Source of the DNA: Cyanobacterium aponinum PCC 10605
Lineage (GTDB): Bacteria > Cyanobacteriota > Cyanobacteriia > Cyanobacteriales > Cyanobacteriaceae
DNA: 64,000 nucleotides
Direction: 5' to 3'
Assembly: GCF_000317675.1 (NCBI RefSeq)
Contig: NC_019776.1
Coordinates: forward strand, 1,550,001 to 1,614,000
The notes beneath the pieces were generated by a model. That model saw only the letters and a program-made list of their open reading frames with translations. It was not told the origin of the DNA and did not search any database. This document shows, in pieces, positions 26,970 to 38,022 of this stretch. A program made the position numbers and the translations under genes. Position 1 is the first letter of the stretch, and each line of letters opens with the position of its first letter.

Positions 26970-27722
26970 ATGAAAATTAGTCGTTTTATCGCTGTTGGTA
27001 CTTTATCCGTTTTATTAGGAGGATTTAGTTATCAAACCTCTGGCTATGCTCAAAAGTTACATTTACCTTTCCTTACCGCACAGTCAAACACTCAAGATAC
27101 ATCCGCAATCCTCAAAGAAAAAGCGGAAACAATGATTGAACTTTTTTTTGCTCAGGATTTTGAAAAAATAACTCCTTATGCAACCCCAGAATTAAGAGAT
27201 GATTTATCTCAAGAAAGAATGGAGCGTTTATGGAATAGAGTTAATACCAAGAATGGTAAGTTTAAAGCCAGAAAACAAACTCAAGTTATTGAAACCCCCG
27301 GCAGTGATTTAGTTTTCGTTACCCTAGAATTTGAAAATGTGACTGAAGATTGGATCGTTATTTTTAATGATAGCCAAGAAGTTGTAGGGGTTGACTTTCC
27401 TAACATTGAAAATATTGAAACTATCGCTCAACGATTTGTGGAAGATATAGCGGAAGGAAATTACAGCGAAGCAAGAGGGTTTCTTCATCCTTTCCTCAAG
27501 GAAAGTATTTTTTCCACACAAATAGAAACTGAGTGGAATCAAATTATCGCTCAAAATGGCGATTTCAAAGGTATTAAAGATATGCGAGTGAGATTAGGTT
27601 CAAGCATTGATAGTACAGATATAGTTGTGATGGATTTGCAATTTAATCGTGCTGATGAGCAAATTGTCATTATTTTTGACAGTTCTAGGAGTATTATTGG
27701 TTTAGATTTTGTTGAACAATAG
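26970..27722 (+). CDS. Exported protein with two DUF3887-like repeats
   Basis: A 250-residue protein with a signal peptide (MKISRFIAVGTLSVLLGG, cleavage near residue 27). The mature part has two similar halves, about 50-140 and 150-250. Each starts with a helix pattern (AETMIELFFAQDF; AQRFVEDIAEGNY), has a W near MERLWNRV / IETEWNQI, and ends in a VIVIF-type strand and GLDF/GVDF. This fits the DUF3887 fold. Function is unknown. Enolase starts 25 bp downstream. Confidence 0.72.
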   Translation: MKISRFIAVGTLSVLLGGFSYQTSGYAQKLHLPFLTAQSNTQDTSAILKEKAETMIELFFAQDFEKITPYATPELRDDLSQERMERLWNRVNTKNGKFKARKQTQVIETPGSDLVFVTLEFENVTEDWIVIFNDSQEVVGVDFPNIENIETIAQRFVEDIAEGNYSEARGFLHPFLKESIFSTQIETEWNQIIAQNGDFKGIKDMRVRLGSSIDSTDIVVMDLQFNRADEQIVIIFDSSRSIIGLDFVEQ

Positions 27723-27744
27723 ACAAGAAATTAAATAGAGTTGA

Positions 27745-29040
<1,296 letters not shown>

Positions 29041-29250
29041 CTTGGAGCTTAGGTTTAGGGTGTTGGGGTGATGAGGGAATGAGGGGAGAGGTGGTAGGTA
29101 TCAGGTGTCAGGTTGCAGGTTGCAGGTGTCAGGGATAGGGGGATGGGGGGATGAGGAGAAAGTAGGGGCGAATGGCCATTCGCCCGTACAGGAGTTAGAG
29201 GTTTTTAATTCTTAATTCTTAATTCTTAATTTTTCCTTTGCCCCTTGCCC
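29041..29250. repeat. Repeat block downstream of enolase
   Basis: The block has CAGGTTG heptamers (29106-29135), a GGGATGGGGGGATGAGG-type stretch, the 20-bp palindrome and a TTCTTAA heptamer run. Its order matches 18272-18428, but the AATAACCTCAGTTC end word is missing. Confidence 0.7.
29166..29185. repeat. 20-bp palindrome family, copy 4
   Basis: GGGCGAATGGCCATTCGCCC, perfect, in a flank orientation opposite to copy 1 (AGTAG before, GTACAGG after). Confidence 0.9.
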
Positions 29251-29359
29251 CTTTCCCTTCACTCTTTGACGTTAAATTTAGGAACTTAACAACCATAACT
29301 AACGTTATTATGAGAAAAGAATAATTCATTGAGTAAATAAATAAGGAGAGATAGGGAGT

Positions 29360-31039
29360 ATGTTTAGGCAATTTTATCCCCATGTTATCGAGTTTATAGG
29401 TGCAAGAAATCCCCAATTATTTCGAGAAGTAAAAGGTAAGTTAAAACCCAAAAATGTTGTCATCGTTTCTTTAGCGTCAATTATTGGTCAAGTATTACTA
29501 TATCTTTACTTAAATAATTTATTACCTACGTTAGAACATCGATACAGTAACCGTTATTGCACTTCCACTCCCGCCGATTCTTATTCCAATTTAGGAGTGT
29601 GTCAAGAAGATTTATTAGGTAATATCATGGCTCTGAAAGAATTATGGTGGTTAGATTTATTTACTACCATGAGCATTATGGGTATTTTTATTCTGTTAGT
29701 AGTTGGTAGTTATATGTTAATCACTGATATTTCTAAAGAAAATACTCGAAATACTCTTAATTTTCTTCGTTTAACTCCCCAATCTGCCATGACGATTATG
29801 GGGGGTAAAATGCTTGGTGTACCTATTTTAGTTTATCTTTTTGGTGCTTTAGCTCTTCCTCTACATTTTTTCGCAGGTTTGAAAGCAAATATTCCCCCTG
29901 TTTTAATTTTCGGTTTTTATCTAGTGTTGGGGGCTAGTTGTTTATTCTTTTATACAGCTAGTTTATTGTTTAGTTTAATCTCTAATGGTTTAGGTGGTTT
30001 TCAGGCATGGCTAGGTAGTTTAGCTATTTTCTTTTTCTGTTTAACTAATATGGGGGTTTCTTTGGAGGCTTATCGTTGGAGTGCAACTTCTTTTGATTGG
30101 TTTGCACTATTTTATCCCGGTATGTTTTTAGCTTATTTAGTCAAAGCAACTTTTCTCTCTCCTAATACCATTGGCTATTTATCTATAGAAGGATTAAGTA
30201 ATCTTAATTGGTATGGTAATTTTTGGTGGCAAAATAGTTGGACTGGTTTTGCTTTAATTATCGCCAATTATGGTGTTTGGACTTTCTGGTTATGGCAGGG
30301 GGTTAAACGTCGTTTTCATAATCCCCATGAGGTAGCGATTTCTAAATATCATAGTTATTTAATTTCCGCTTGTTTTATTGTCTTCAACCTTGGTTTTACA
30401 TTACAGGAAAACAGTCTTTCAGGTTCTGATTTTAAGGATAAATTAATCGTTTTTCTGATTATTAATTTCTTTTATCTTTTATTGATAACTCTTGCTTTAA
30501 CTCCTCAACGACAAACTTTACTTGATTGGAGTCGTTTTCGGTACGAAAATTCTAACCATCGACATTTAGTTAAAGATTTATTATTAGGAGAGAAAAGTCC
30601 TGCTATAGGTGCGATCGCACTTAATATTTTATTAATGAACTTATATGTAACCCCTGCTATTGTCATCTTTTCATGGGGTGAAGATAAGGTATTGATGCTC
30701 ACAGGATTAATTCTTGGGGCGCTGATGATGGTAATTTATGCCACCATTTATCAACTATTGTTACTGTTAAAAACCAGAAAAAGAAATCTCATTGCTACGA
30801 GTGTAGTTAGTTTCTTAATTATTGCTCCATTGTGGAGTTTTATTATCACAAGTGGTTCTGGATTGGCTAATTTTTGGCTATTTTCCCCTTTTCCCGCAGT
30901 GGCAGTAGGGGAGGTTTCATTTTTACCCTTGTTGGGTAGTTTCTTAACTCAGGTTGCTGTAATTATCGGTTTCAATTATCAGCTCAAGAAAATGTTGAAT
31001 AAAGCTGGAGAGTCTGAAACTAAAGCCTTACTTAGCTAA
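29360..31039 (+). CDS. ABC-2-type permease-like membrane protein
   Basis: A 559-residue membrane protein with about 12 hydrophobic segments. The part ITDISKENTRNTLNFLRLTPQSAMTIMGGKMLGVP resembles the ABC-2 permease motif linking the first helices to the ATPase. No ATPase gene is next to it, and the substrate is unknown. The first 30 residues (FIGARNPQLFREVKGKLK) are a basic cytoplasmic lead typical of cyanobacterial members. Confidence 0.65.
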   Translation: MFRQFYPHVIEFIGARNPQLFREVKGKLKPKNVVIVSLASIIGQVLLYLYLNNLLPTLEHRYSNRYCTSTPADSYSNLGVCQEDLLGNIMALKELWWLDLFTTMSIMGIFILLVVGSYMLITDISKENTRNTLNFLRLTPQSAMTIMGGKMLGVPILVYLFGALALPLHFFAGLKANIPPVLIFGFYLVLGASCLFFYTASLLFSLISNGLGGFQAWLGSLAIFFFCLTNMGVSLEAYRWSATSFDWFALFYPGMFLAYLVKATFLSPNTIGYLSIEGLSNLNWYGNFWWQNSWTGFALIIANYGVWTFWLWQGVKRRFHNPHEVAISKYHSYLISACFIVFNLGFTLQENSLSGSDFKDKLIVFLIINFFYLLLITLALTPQRQTLLDWSRFRYENSNHRHLVKDLLLGEKSPAIGAIALNILLMNLYVTPAIVIFSWGEDKVLMLTGLILGALMMVIYATIYQLLLLLKTRKRNLIATSVVSFLIIAPLWSFIITSGSGLANFWLFSPFPAVAVGEVSFLPLLGSFLTQVAVIIGFNYQLKKMLNKAGESETKALLS

Positions 31040-31055
31040 ATCAAATAGTTTTAAA

Positions 31056-31105
31056 GGCTCTATTACTTTGAGTATGTGAATTATTGGTGTTTGGTAGGCA
31101 AGGGG
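31056..31105. mobile_element. MITE-like element A, end fragment
   Basis: GGCTCTATTACTTTGAG and the following AATTATTGG match the left end of the copy at 19701. The rest is replaced by heptamer runs (GTGAATA, CACCTGC). Confidence 0.6.
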
Positions 31106-31230
31106 CAAAGGTAAATAGTGAATAGTGAATAGTGAATAGTTGATAATTACTCGTTACTTATTACTTTCTCCAACACCTGCCACCTGCAACCTGATACCTG
31201 CCACCTCTCCTCTCATCACCCCAATCCCTC

Positions 31231-31884
31231 TTAATCTTTACCGATACCTTTTTCAAGGGTGCTGACGAAATCATCAAGGGTTTGGTTAATAGCATTAACA
31301 TCTAGTGGTGTATCTTCTTTGACTAATTTTTCCACTTTTATTCCTAAATGTCTGGGGATAAATTGTCTTAATTCATTGCCCAAGGTTACGATCATAAAAG
31401 CTACCATATCAGGATTAAGATACTTTGGTAATTGTCCAAGTGCGATCGCATATTCAATTTTTTCTTTAATAAAGGCAATAGAAACAGCTTTTGTGCGGTG
31501 AAAAACTTCGTCACGGAAAGGAATATCTCCATAATTAGGTAATCTAAATAAAATTTGTGTAAAATGGGGATGACTTAGTTGAAAATCAAGACTTGTTTTT
31601 AATAGAGATCTTAAATAAGGAAAAAAACCATTTTCAATAGGTGGTAAATCAGCATTTTCAATAAAAGATTTTTGTCTAGCAATTCCAATATCAACTAAGT
31701 ATAAATATAAATCTTCTTTCCCTTCAAAATATTGATAAAAACTACCTTTCGCAATTCTTGCTTCTTGCACGATTCGAGATATAGATACCGCTTCATAACT
31801 GTGATTAGCAAATTGTTCAAGAGATTTTTCAATGATTATTTGTTGCTTTGCTTCTGGTAAATTAAAAAAAGTTTGAGTTGGCAT
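31231..31884 (-). CDS. TetR family transcriptional regulator
   Basis: A 217-residue TetR-type regulator. The N-terminal helix-turn-helix is at about residues 10-58 (AVSISRIVQEARIAKGSFYQYFEGKEDLYLYLV). The C-terminal ligand domain has no recognised family. It is transcribed away from the permease-like gene upstream and divergent from the glycosyltransferase-like gene at 32181; either could be its target. Confidence 0.85.
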   Translation of the reverse strand: MPTQTFFNLPEAKQQIIIEKSLEQFANHSYEAVSISRIVQEARIAKGSFYQYFEGKEDLYLYLVDIGIARQKSFIENADLPPIENGFFPYLRSLLKTSLDFQLSHPHFTQILFRLPNYGDIPFRDEVFHRTKAVSIAFIKEKIEYAIALGQLPKYLNPDMVAFMIVTLGNELRQFIPRHLGIKVEKLVKEDTPLDVNAINQTLDDFVSTLEKGIGKD

Positions 31885-32180
31885 ATGCGCAAATAAAAAA
31901 TTTTTAAATAATGATAAAATCTAATATTTTTTCAATATAATTTGGACAAGAATTAATTACTTTACTTAGTATAAAAAAACTTTAATCAAAATATATAAAG
32001 GTCTTAGATAGTTAATTATATTTTAATGAGGAAAAAATTTGAGATTCTCTCGATGACCAAATATGCAAATATAGATAAGTTTTAGATGATTTTTTGTTAA
32101 CACTACTTGAATTAACTAATGACATAAATTTGTCTTAAATCAATTAAAATATTTTTTAGCCTAATTCTTAATTATTTATT

Positions 32181-33263
32181 ATGTCTCGACCTGTTCTATA
32201 TTTAGCAATAACCAATCATGGTTTTGGTCACGCAGTGCGCATGGCTACGGTAGCATCACAAGTACAAAAGCTCAATCCCGATATTTTACTGGTAGTCGTT
32301 ACCACTGCACCCCGTTGGTTGTTAGAGTCTTATATAGAGGGTGATTTTATTCATCGTTTACGGGCGTTTGACGTGGGAGTTATTCAATCCGATAGTTTAA
32401 CCATGGATTTGGGGGCAACTCTGGAAAGTATGAAAGAGTATTGTCAAAAAGAAGCGGAGATTGTAGCCGGAGAGGTAAATTTTATTCGTTTAAATAAGGT
32501 TGGTTTAATTCTAGCTGATATTCCAGCGATGGCTTCTACTATTGCCCAAAAAGCTGATATTCCTTGTTGGATGATGAGCAATTTCGGCTGGGATTTTATC
32601 TATCAGGCTTGGGGGGATGATTTTCAAGAAGTTACACACTGGCTGAGAAGTCGTTATGAAAAGGTTGAGCGTTTATTTCGTTTACCTTTAGCAGAGGATA
32701 TGTCTAGTTTTCCCTTGCTTGAAGATGTGGGTTTAACAGGTGGCAATCCTCGTTATAGTTGTGAAGTTTTAAGAGATAAGTTTGAGTTGATTAAGCCAAA
32801 GGAGAAAACCGTTTTACTAACTTTTGGAGGATTAGGATTAGAGGCGATTCCTTACGAAAATCTCGCTAGTTTCTCTGATTGGCAATTTATTACTTTTGCG
32901 AAAAATGCCCCTGATTTGCCTAATTTATTAAGAATTGATGGCCATAGTTTACGCCCTGTGGATTTTATGCCTGTATGCGGAAAAGTTGTTTCTAAACCGG
33001 GTTATAGCACTTTTGCAGAAAGTTTACGTCTTGATGTGCCTGTAATTAGTATTACTCGTGATGGTTTTGCAGAAGCTCAAATTCTCCTTGATGGTTTACG
33101 TAACTATGGCTATCATCGCATTGTTAATTATGCTGATTTTTTTGAGGGCAATTGGGATTTCTTAAAACAAGATGCGATCGCACCTTTAACTAATAATAAA
33201 TTAGACAAAAATGGGACAGAATTTATAGCTCAAGAAATAGTTAATTTTTTTAGTAAATCATAA
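32181..33263 (+). CDS. Glycosyltransferase-like protein (GT1/GT28 fold)
   Basis: A 360-residue two-domain protein. The N-terminal ITNHGFGHAVRMATVASQVQ resembles the glycine-rich loop of MurG/UGT-type transferases. The C-terminal VLLTFGGLGLEAIP, KPGYSTFAESLRLDVPVI and GFAEAQ build the donor-binding site, as in the MurG C-terminal half. It probably moves a sugar from a nucleotide donor; acceptor and donor are unknown. It lies 29 bp from the end of the convergent FAD oxidase gene. Confidence 0.7.
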   Translation: MSRPVLYLAITNHGFGHAVRMATVASQVQKLNPDILLVVVTTAPRWLLESYIEGDFIHRLRAFDVGVIQSDSLTMDLGATLESMKEYCQKEAEIVAGEVNFIRLNKVGLILADIPAMASTIAQKADIPCWMMSNFGWDFIYQAWGDDFQEVTHWLRSRYEKVERLFRLPLAEDMSSFPLLEDVGLTGGNPRYSCEVLRDKFELIKPKEKTVLLTFGGLGLEAIPYENLASFSDWQFITFAKNAPDLPNLLRIDGHSLRPVDFMPVCGKVVSKPGYSTFAESLRLDVPVISITRDGFAEAQILLDGLRNYGYHRIVNYADFFEGNWDFLKQDAIAPLTNNKLDKNGTEFIAQEIVNFFSKS

Positions 33264-33292
33264 TTAATAACTTAAAAATTTAGTTGACTTAG

Positions 33293-34612
33293 TTATTGAT
33301 TCCATGCTCTCATTTTACCCTGATTCATTAAGCCAAAAGGATCAACCATTCGCTTAAACTTAAGTTGTTCAGGTTCTACTTTTTTTCTGCCTCCATCTTC
33401 TAAAATATAAGTGTGTGGATTGGCAATATTTGCTCCATTATCTTCATGATATTTAATAATCTCATTAAGTCGTTTTTCTGAAGTGAATTTAACTAACTGT
33501 AATCCTGCAGGAATTGCTTTTCCTCCTACCCTTAAAAATTCCAAATGAATCATCACTTCATCCCCAAAGTGTTTGTACATTTTCTCTACTTGCTCTAAAT
33601 TCCAAAAGAAAGTTTGTAAATATGTCAAATTTGGGTCAATATTTCTAGCATGAAATGTGGTGTGATTCCAAGTAAATTCAATAAGCTGTAAAGGTTTTTC
33701 TTGTTTATCTTGAGGATTATAAGTTATTTCCCCTCTAAATTCTTTTACTAATTCTTGTAAAGGTAAAAAAGAATTATCAGCAATAGTTAAAAAAGCACAA
33801 CTTTTTCCTTGGGGTAAATAAGGTTTAAGAGCAAGAAAATAGTTAGGAATAGGGTAAGCGTGAATACTAACTAATTTTTTAATAATTCCATCACTATCAG
33901 ATAAGACTTGACCAAATTTTACAGCGTTCATAAAATCATCAAAAACTACAATAAAATCTGACCAATTATAGGCAGGAGCAAGAGGAATTTCTATTTCCGT
34001 AATAATACCATTTGTACCGTAAGCATGATTAATTTGTTGAGTTTCATCTCCTATTAATTCAATAATTCTTGGTTCTTTTTCTAAAGTAACAACTTTAACT
34101 TTATGCACATTTCCCCTATCTCTTAATTGACCATAATTAATTGAACCAATTCCACCACTACCACCGCCAATAAATCCCCCTAAAGTAGCAATTTTATAGG
34201 TAGAAGGAATCATTCTCAATTCCCATCCTTGCTTATTAGCTTCCCTTTCCAAAATACTCATTTTTACTCCCGCTTCAACACGGGCAATACCAGACTTTAT
34301 CCACTGAATTTTATTCATTTCTGTCATGTCTAGTATAATTCCCCCATTGAGAGGGATACACTGACCATAATTGCCTGTGCCTGCCCCTCTAATAGTAATT
34401 GGAATTTGATGCTTGACACAAATTTTGGCAATGTGCAGAATTTCGTCTTCGCTAGTTGGTTGTAGGACTAAATCTCCTGTTTTATCAGCTAATTTTTCTG
34501 ACAATATTGGACTAAAATAATAGTAATCTTGAGAGAGTTTTTTTATTTTTTCTTCTTCCGTAATTTGCTTAATATTTCCTAATTCTTCTTGGACTATTTT
34601 ATAATTAATCAT
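33293..34612 (-). CDS. FAD-binding oxidoreductase (GlcD/VAO type)
   Basis: A 439-residue flavoenzyme of the PCMH type. The FAD-binding half shows PITIRGAGTGNYGQCIPLNGGIILDMTEM and ATLGGFIGGGSGGIGSINYG. The C-terminal half has no obvious substrate signature but ends in the family-like MVDPFGLMNQGKM. It may oxidise a 2-hydroxy acid or a sugar-type alcohol; the substrate is unknown. The group II intron lies 121 bp before its start and does not break the gene. Confidence 0.75.
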   Translation of the reverse strand: MINYKIVQEELGNIKQITEEEKIKKLSQDYYYFSPILSEKLADKTGDLVLQPTSEDEILHIAKICVKHQIPITIRGAGTGNYGQCIPLNGGIILDMTEMNKIQWIKSGIARVEAGVKMSILEREANKQGWELRMIPSTYKIATLGGFIGGGSGGIGSINYGQLRDRGNVHKVKVVTLEKEPRIIELIGDETQQINHAYGTNGIITEIEIPLAPAYNWSDFIVVFDDFMNAVKFGQVLSDSDGIIKKLVSIHAYPIPNYFLALKPYLPQGKSCAFLTIADNSFLPLQELVKEFRGEITYNPQDKQEKPLQLIEFTWNHTTFHARNIDPNLTYLQTFFWNLEQVEKMYKHFGDEVMIHLEFLRVGGKAIPAGLQLVKFTSEKRLNEIIKYHEDNGANIANPHTYILEDGGRKKVEPEQLKFKRMVDPFGLMNQGKMRAWNQ

Positions 34613-34733
34613 ATTAATAAACTGTATTTTATTTCTTTTTTGATTAGACCTATATTTTATAGGTTTGAGTTTATTTTATCTAAATGGGAGCAAGAATACC
34701 TTATCCTTCTTTAAGGTAGGGATGAATTGTGAC

Positions 34734-37086
34734 GTGCGACCTGAACTGGTCATTTGAATTGGTACAACCTTGTACCCTAGTGTATTCTACCACTAGCCCT
34801 CACAGAAAGCACTCTCGTAAAGAGTGTGGTCACAACCGAGTAGGTAACGAAACAGTTGGAATGCAGACCCTGAAAGTAGCCGATACTGCTAGGGATTAAG
34901 CGGTAAGGAGCAAGAGGGAGATGTTAGGAGGATGAACATAGTCTAAGTTAGTTAATAAACTGCGTCATTCATCAACAAGCCAAATTATCCCTGTTAGGCT
35001 TGAACCAAAAAGGTAAGTAGGTGAAATAAATCTTGTCGCAATGTTTATTTGTAGAATCGAACTCCTACCGCAGAAGAGCTAACCATCCTAATCACATCAA
35101 AACTTCAAATGGTACAACAGGGTAAACCCTACAGAGTCTCGTAAGAGTAGGTCTGAGGCAACAAAGATGGAACTCTCTGGAGGGCAGAAGATGGAGGAAA
35201 AAGCGAATGCTCGACTGTAATGGTCGAGATAAGGGTTCAAAATTTGCCCTTGAAGCGAAAGCAATAGCAGACTTCCTCTGGGTCTTATACGGACAGAGAC
35301 GAAAACAAAATTCTAAACGGAGTTAAAAGTTAGATGTCAAAAGCAATTTTGATAAATGGAGACAATGGACAACTAGAGGACTGGAGTCAGGTCAACTGGC
35401 AAAAAGCCTATAAAGTTGTTAAGAACTTGCGTTGCCGAATCTTCCGTGCCAGAAAACTTGGTCAGTGGAAGCTATTAAGAAGATTGCAGAAACTGTTAAT
35501 AAGAAGCCTATCAAACCTATTGCTGAGTGTTAGACAAATTACTCAAGTCAATGACGGAAAGCGAACAGCAGGGATAGACAAGGAGGTGATAAACACCCCT
35601 GCACAGCGAGTAAAACTTGTCAATGAATGGGAAATGCCAAAAGCAGTACCCACAAAACGGGTTTATATACCCAAGTCTAACGGCAAGAAACGTCCTCTCG
35701 GAATCCCAACTGTGAGAGATAGAGTTGCACAGGCAATAGTCAAAAATTCACTAGAACCCGAATGGGAAGCCGTATTTGAACCAAATTCGTTCGGTTTTAG
35801 ATGCGGAAGAAGTTGTCATGATGCCATCGAACAATGTTTCATCAGACTACGTTGTGGAAAGAACCAATATGGTAAATTTGAATCAGACACTTGGGTTTTA
35901 GATGCTGATATTAAAGGATTTTTTGACAACATTGCCCATGAATCTATCCTAAAAATGATTGATAGTCACCCGAAAAGGGAACTAATCAAAGGATGGTTAA
36001 AAGCAGGATTTATCGATAGTGGTGTCCACAACCCTACCGAGACAGGCACACCTCAAGGTGGTGTTATAAGTCCGTTGTTAGCAAACATTGGATTGCACGG
36101 GTTAGAGGAATATATCAAACAATGTAACCCAAAGCTAGGCATCATCAGGTATGCAGATGATTTTGTCGTCACTGCAAAAGATAAAGAATCTTTGGAAAAA
36201 GTGCTTATCCAGATAAAGCAATGGTTATCAGAAAGAGGACTTGAAATCAGTGCTGAGAAGACACGGATAGTTCATATAAATGACGGATTCGACTTTTTAG
36301 GGTTCAACCTTCGCCAATATGAAGGCAAGTTATTGATTAAACCTCAGAAAGAGAAAGTCCTTGCCTTTTGCAAAAAGATAGGTAAAACACTATCTCAAAT
36401 GAAAGCACAGACTCAAGAAGAAGTTATCAAAAAATTAAATCCACTTCTCAGAGGTTTTGCTAACTACTATAGAGGTACTACAAGCAAAGAAACCTTCTCA
36501 TACATCAATTATCGTGTATGGAAATATCTCTGGCATTGGGCAAGACGTAGGCATCCCAATAAATCAAAAAAATGGGTTAGAAACAGATACTTTCAAACAC
36601 ATAAGGAAAATCACTGGACTTTTATGTGTAAGGGTATTAGTAGAAAAGGAAAAGAATTAAATCTTATTCTTTACAACATTGCTAGTACACCTATAATCAG
36701 ACACATCAAAGTTAAGGGCAATGCCAGTCCAGATGATTCCTTACTCCGTGAATATTGGAATAACCGCAAACTTAAACAGGGTAAAAACTATTGGGCAAAA
36801 GGTAGTAAATACTACCTAATAGCTGAAAATCAGGAATGGAAATGTCCTGTATGTGGTGAAAACTTGTTCAACGGAGAACAAATAGAAACCCATCATATCG
36901 TACCCGTTAAGTATGGTGGTGAAGACTCCACTGATAATCTTGTACATTTACACAAGGCTTGTCATAAACAGGTACATTCAAAATCCAAGTCAAAGGCTTG
37001 AAGTAAGGCTTGAGCCGTGTGATTGGTAACAGTCACGCACGGTTCTTAGGGGAGGGGAGAGAGGTGACTCTCAAACCTTACCCGAT
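34734..37086 (+). mobile_element. Complete group II intron with RT/maturase/HNH protein
   Basis: The 5' end is GTGCGACC, the standard group II start. The 34-nt domain V is at 37012-37045 (GAGCCGTGTGAT, GGTAAC, CACGCACGGTTC). A domain VI stem follows and the intron ends ACCCGAT, giving about 2353 nt. The encoded protein (35334-37001) ends just before domain V, as usual for domain IV ORFs. It sits between genes, directly upstream of the second structured-RNA copy, so it interrupts no visible ORF. Confidence 0.9.
35334..37001 (+). CDS. ltrA: Group II intron reverse transcriptase/maturase with HNH domain
   Basis: A 555-residue intron-encoded protein for splicing and retrohoming. It has RT blocks (PKSNGKKRPLGIPTVRDR; GTPQGGVISPLLANIGLHG), the catalytic YADD at 273-276, and the maturase X domain (LNPLLRGFANYYRG). 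A C-terminal HNH endonuclease follows at about 505-550 (CPVCG, HHIVPVKYGG, NLVHLHKACHKQVH). All active-site residues are present, so it looks functional. The translation start at ATG 35334 is the first in frame. Confidence 0.94.
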   Translation: MSKAILINGDNGQLEDWSQVNWQKAYKVVKNLRCRIFRARKLGQWKLLRRLQKLLIRSLSNLLLSVRQITQVNDGKRTAGIDKEVINTPAQRVKLVNEWEMPKAVPTKRVYIPKSNGKKRPLGIPTVRDRVAQAIVKNSLEPEWEAVFEPNSFGFRCGRSCHDAIEQCFIRLRCGKNQYGKFESDTWVLDADIKGFFDNIAHESILKMIDSHPKRELIKGWLKAGFIDSGVHNPTETGTPQGGVISPLLANIGLHGLEEYIKQCNPKLGIIRYADDFVVTAKDKESLEKVLIQIKQWLSERGLEISAEKTRIVHINDGFDFLGFNLRQYEGKLLIKPQKEKVLAFCKKIGKTLSQMKAQTQEEVIKKLNPLLRGFANYYRGTTSKETFSYINYRVWKYLWHWARRRHPNKSKKWVRNRYFQTHKENHWTFMCKGISRKGKELNLILYNIASTPIIRHIKVKGNASPDDSLLREYWNNRKLKQGKNYWAKGSKYYLIAENQEWKCPVCGENLFNGEQIETHHIVPVKYGGEDSTDNLVHLHKACHKQVHSKSKSKA

Positions 37087-37100
37087 CCAACAAAAAAATA

Positions 37101-37129
37101 TTGCAGTAGCAATTCCTATTTGGTAAAAT
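37101..37129 (+). promoter_or_regulatory. Probable promoter of structured RNA copy 2
   Basis: TTGCAG (37101-37106) and TAAAAT (37124-37129) are separated by 17 bp and lie 6 nt before the first RNA stem. Copy 1 has TATAAT at the matching distance. Confidence 0.45.
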
Positions 37130-37133
37130 CAAA

Positions 37134-37338
37134 GTATACCGTTAACGGGTATCTACGGGGGGTCCCCTCGAAAGTCACGGCTAACCATGAATTGGCATGG
37201 TGTCTAGGTTTCCTAGATGGATGTATGACCTAGTAAGGTAAGTACCAGTCAGCCTAGCAACCCTCGTGTATAGTGGAGGGAATTGCAAGTAATTGCAGTT
37301 CAGAATCCATATCCTTCTACAAGATAGGATTCTTCAAT
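37134..37338 (+). ncRNA. Structured RNA element copy 2 (HEARO/omega-RNA-like candidate)
   Basis: The counterpart of 8866-9080. The first stem ATACC/GGTAT (37136-37152) closes the same GTTAACG loop. The core from TACGGGG to CAGCCTAGC differs from copy 1 at only three positions. The side hairpin near 37261-37280 and the end hairpin GAATCC/GGATTC (37303-37332) differ in sequence but keep pairing. It begins about 48 nt after the group II intron. The changes fall as paired substitutions, which supports RNA structure rather than a protein or DNA motif. Confidence 0.6.
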
Positions 37339-37354
37339 ATATAGCAGTACCAAA

Positions 37355-37396
37355 CAGGGTTTTTTCAAAGTCAGGGCAAAATTATCTTGCCCTCAC
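37355..37396. mobile_element. MITE-like element B, left-end fragment
   Basis: CAGGGTTTTTTCAAAG followed by the GGGCAA/TTGCCC hairpin matches the first 42 bp of the element at 10112. The rest of the element is absent. Confidence 0.7.
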
Positions 37397-37421
37397 AAAA
37401 TTAATTAGTGTGTCTAATCTT

Positions 37422-37874
37422 TTACCGTTCTAATGTAGATAATATTTGCAAAGTTTTCTCATCTTTACTACCTCGAAAAAATTTATTTAACCCTTGATAA
37501 AAAATAGAATCACTATCGGATATTTCGGAGAATAAAGTCAGAGAAGATTTTAATTTCATACAGTCAGGAAAACCAAAGATTTTTTCTGAGGAGGTTTCTT
37601 CTATAGTGAGCAATATTGTTACACACTCTTTTAGTCTTTTCCCAAGTAAATCATGATTGATATATTGTTTTGCTTCTTGAATACTTTTAATACTATAGAA
37701 AATAGAAGTTGAAGTTTTACCTAAACCATTAATTTGAGGAAAAATAAACCACATCCAATGGGAGCTTTTTTTTGCATTTTTTAATTCATCGATAACAGTT
37801 TTATATACTTTTTCCTGTGCATCAACAAATCTTTGTAAATTATATAAATCTTGATAACTATTATTATTGGTCAC
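37422..37874 (-). CDS. DUF1810 family protein
   Basis: A 150-residue protein matching the DUF1810 pattern: YNLQRFVDAQEKVYKTVIDEL, SHWMWFIFPQINGLG, then YINHDLLGKRLKECV and IFGFPDCMKLKSSLTLF. The HWMWFIFPQ block is highly diagnostic. Biochemical function is not established. It stands alone downstream of the intron and RNA region. Confidence 0.85.
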   Translation of the reverse strand: MTNNNSYQDLYNLQRFVDAQEKVYKTVIDELKNAKKSSHWMWFIFPQINGLGKTSTSIFYSIKSIQEAKQYINHDLLGKRLKECVTILLTIEETSSEKIFGFPDCMKLKSSLTLFSEISDSDSIFYQGLNKFFRGSKDEKTLQILSTLER

Positions 37875-38022
37875 TATCTTATTTGCTCAATATTAAAAAA
37901 TACATTTAATGCCTAATTTTAACAAAGTTAATTAACCTGAGTTCAAGGAAAAAAGTATTAAAAAATAAGGAGTTGAAACCGATTAATCGACAATAAACAT
38001 CGATAAAAGAAAAAAAGGAATT

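Noticed and set aside
34698-34733. Sequence before the intron considered as the end of an IS200/IS605 element
   Set aside because: There is an inverted repeat and a GGATGAATTG word, but no transposase or matching second end, so it is not listed as a feature.
36457-36660. Small frame inside the intron protein gene
   Set aside because: Overlaps the maturase domain in another frame and has no homology signal.
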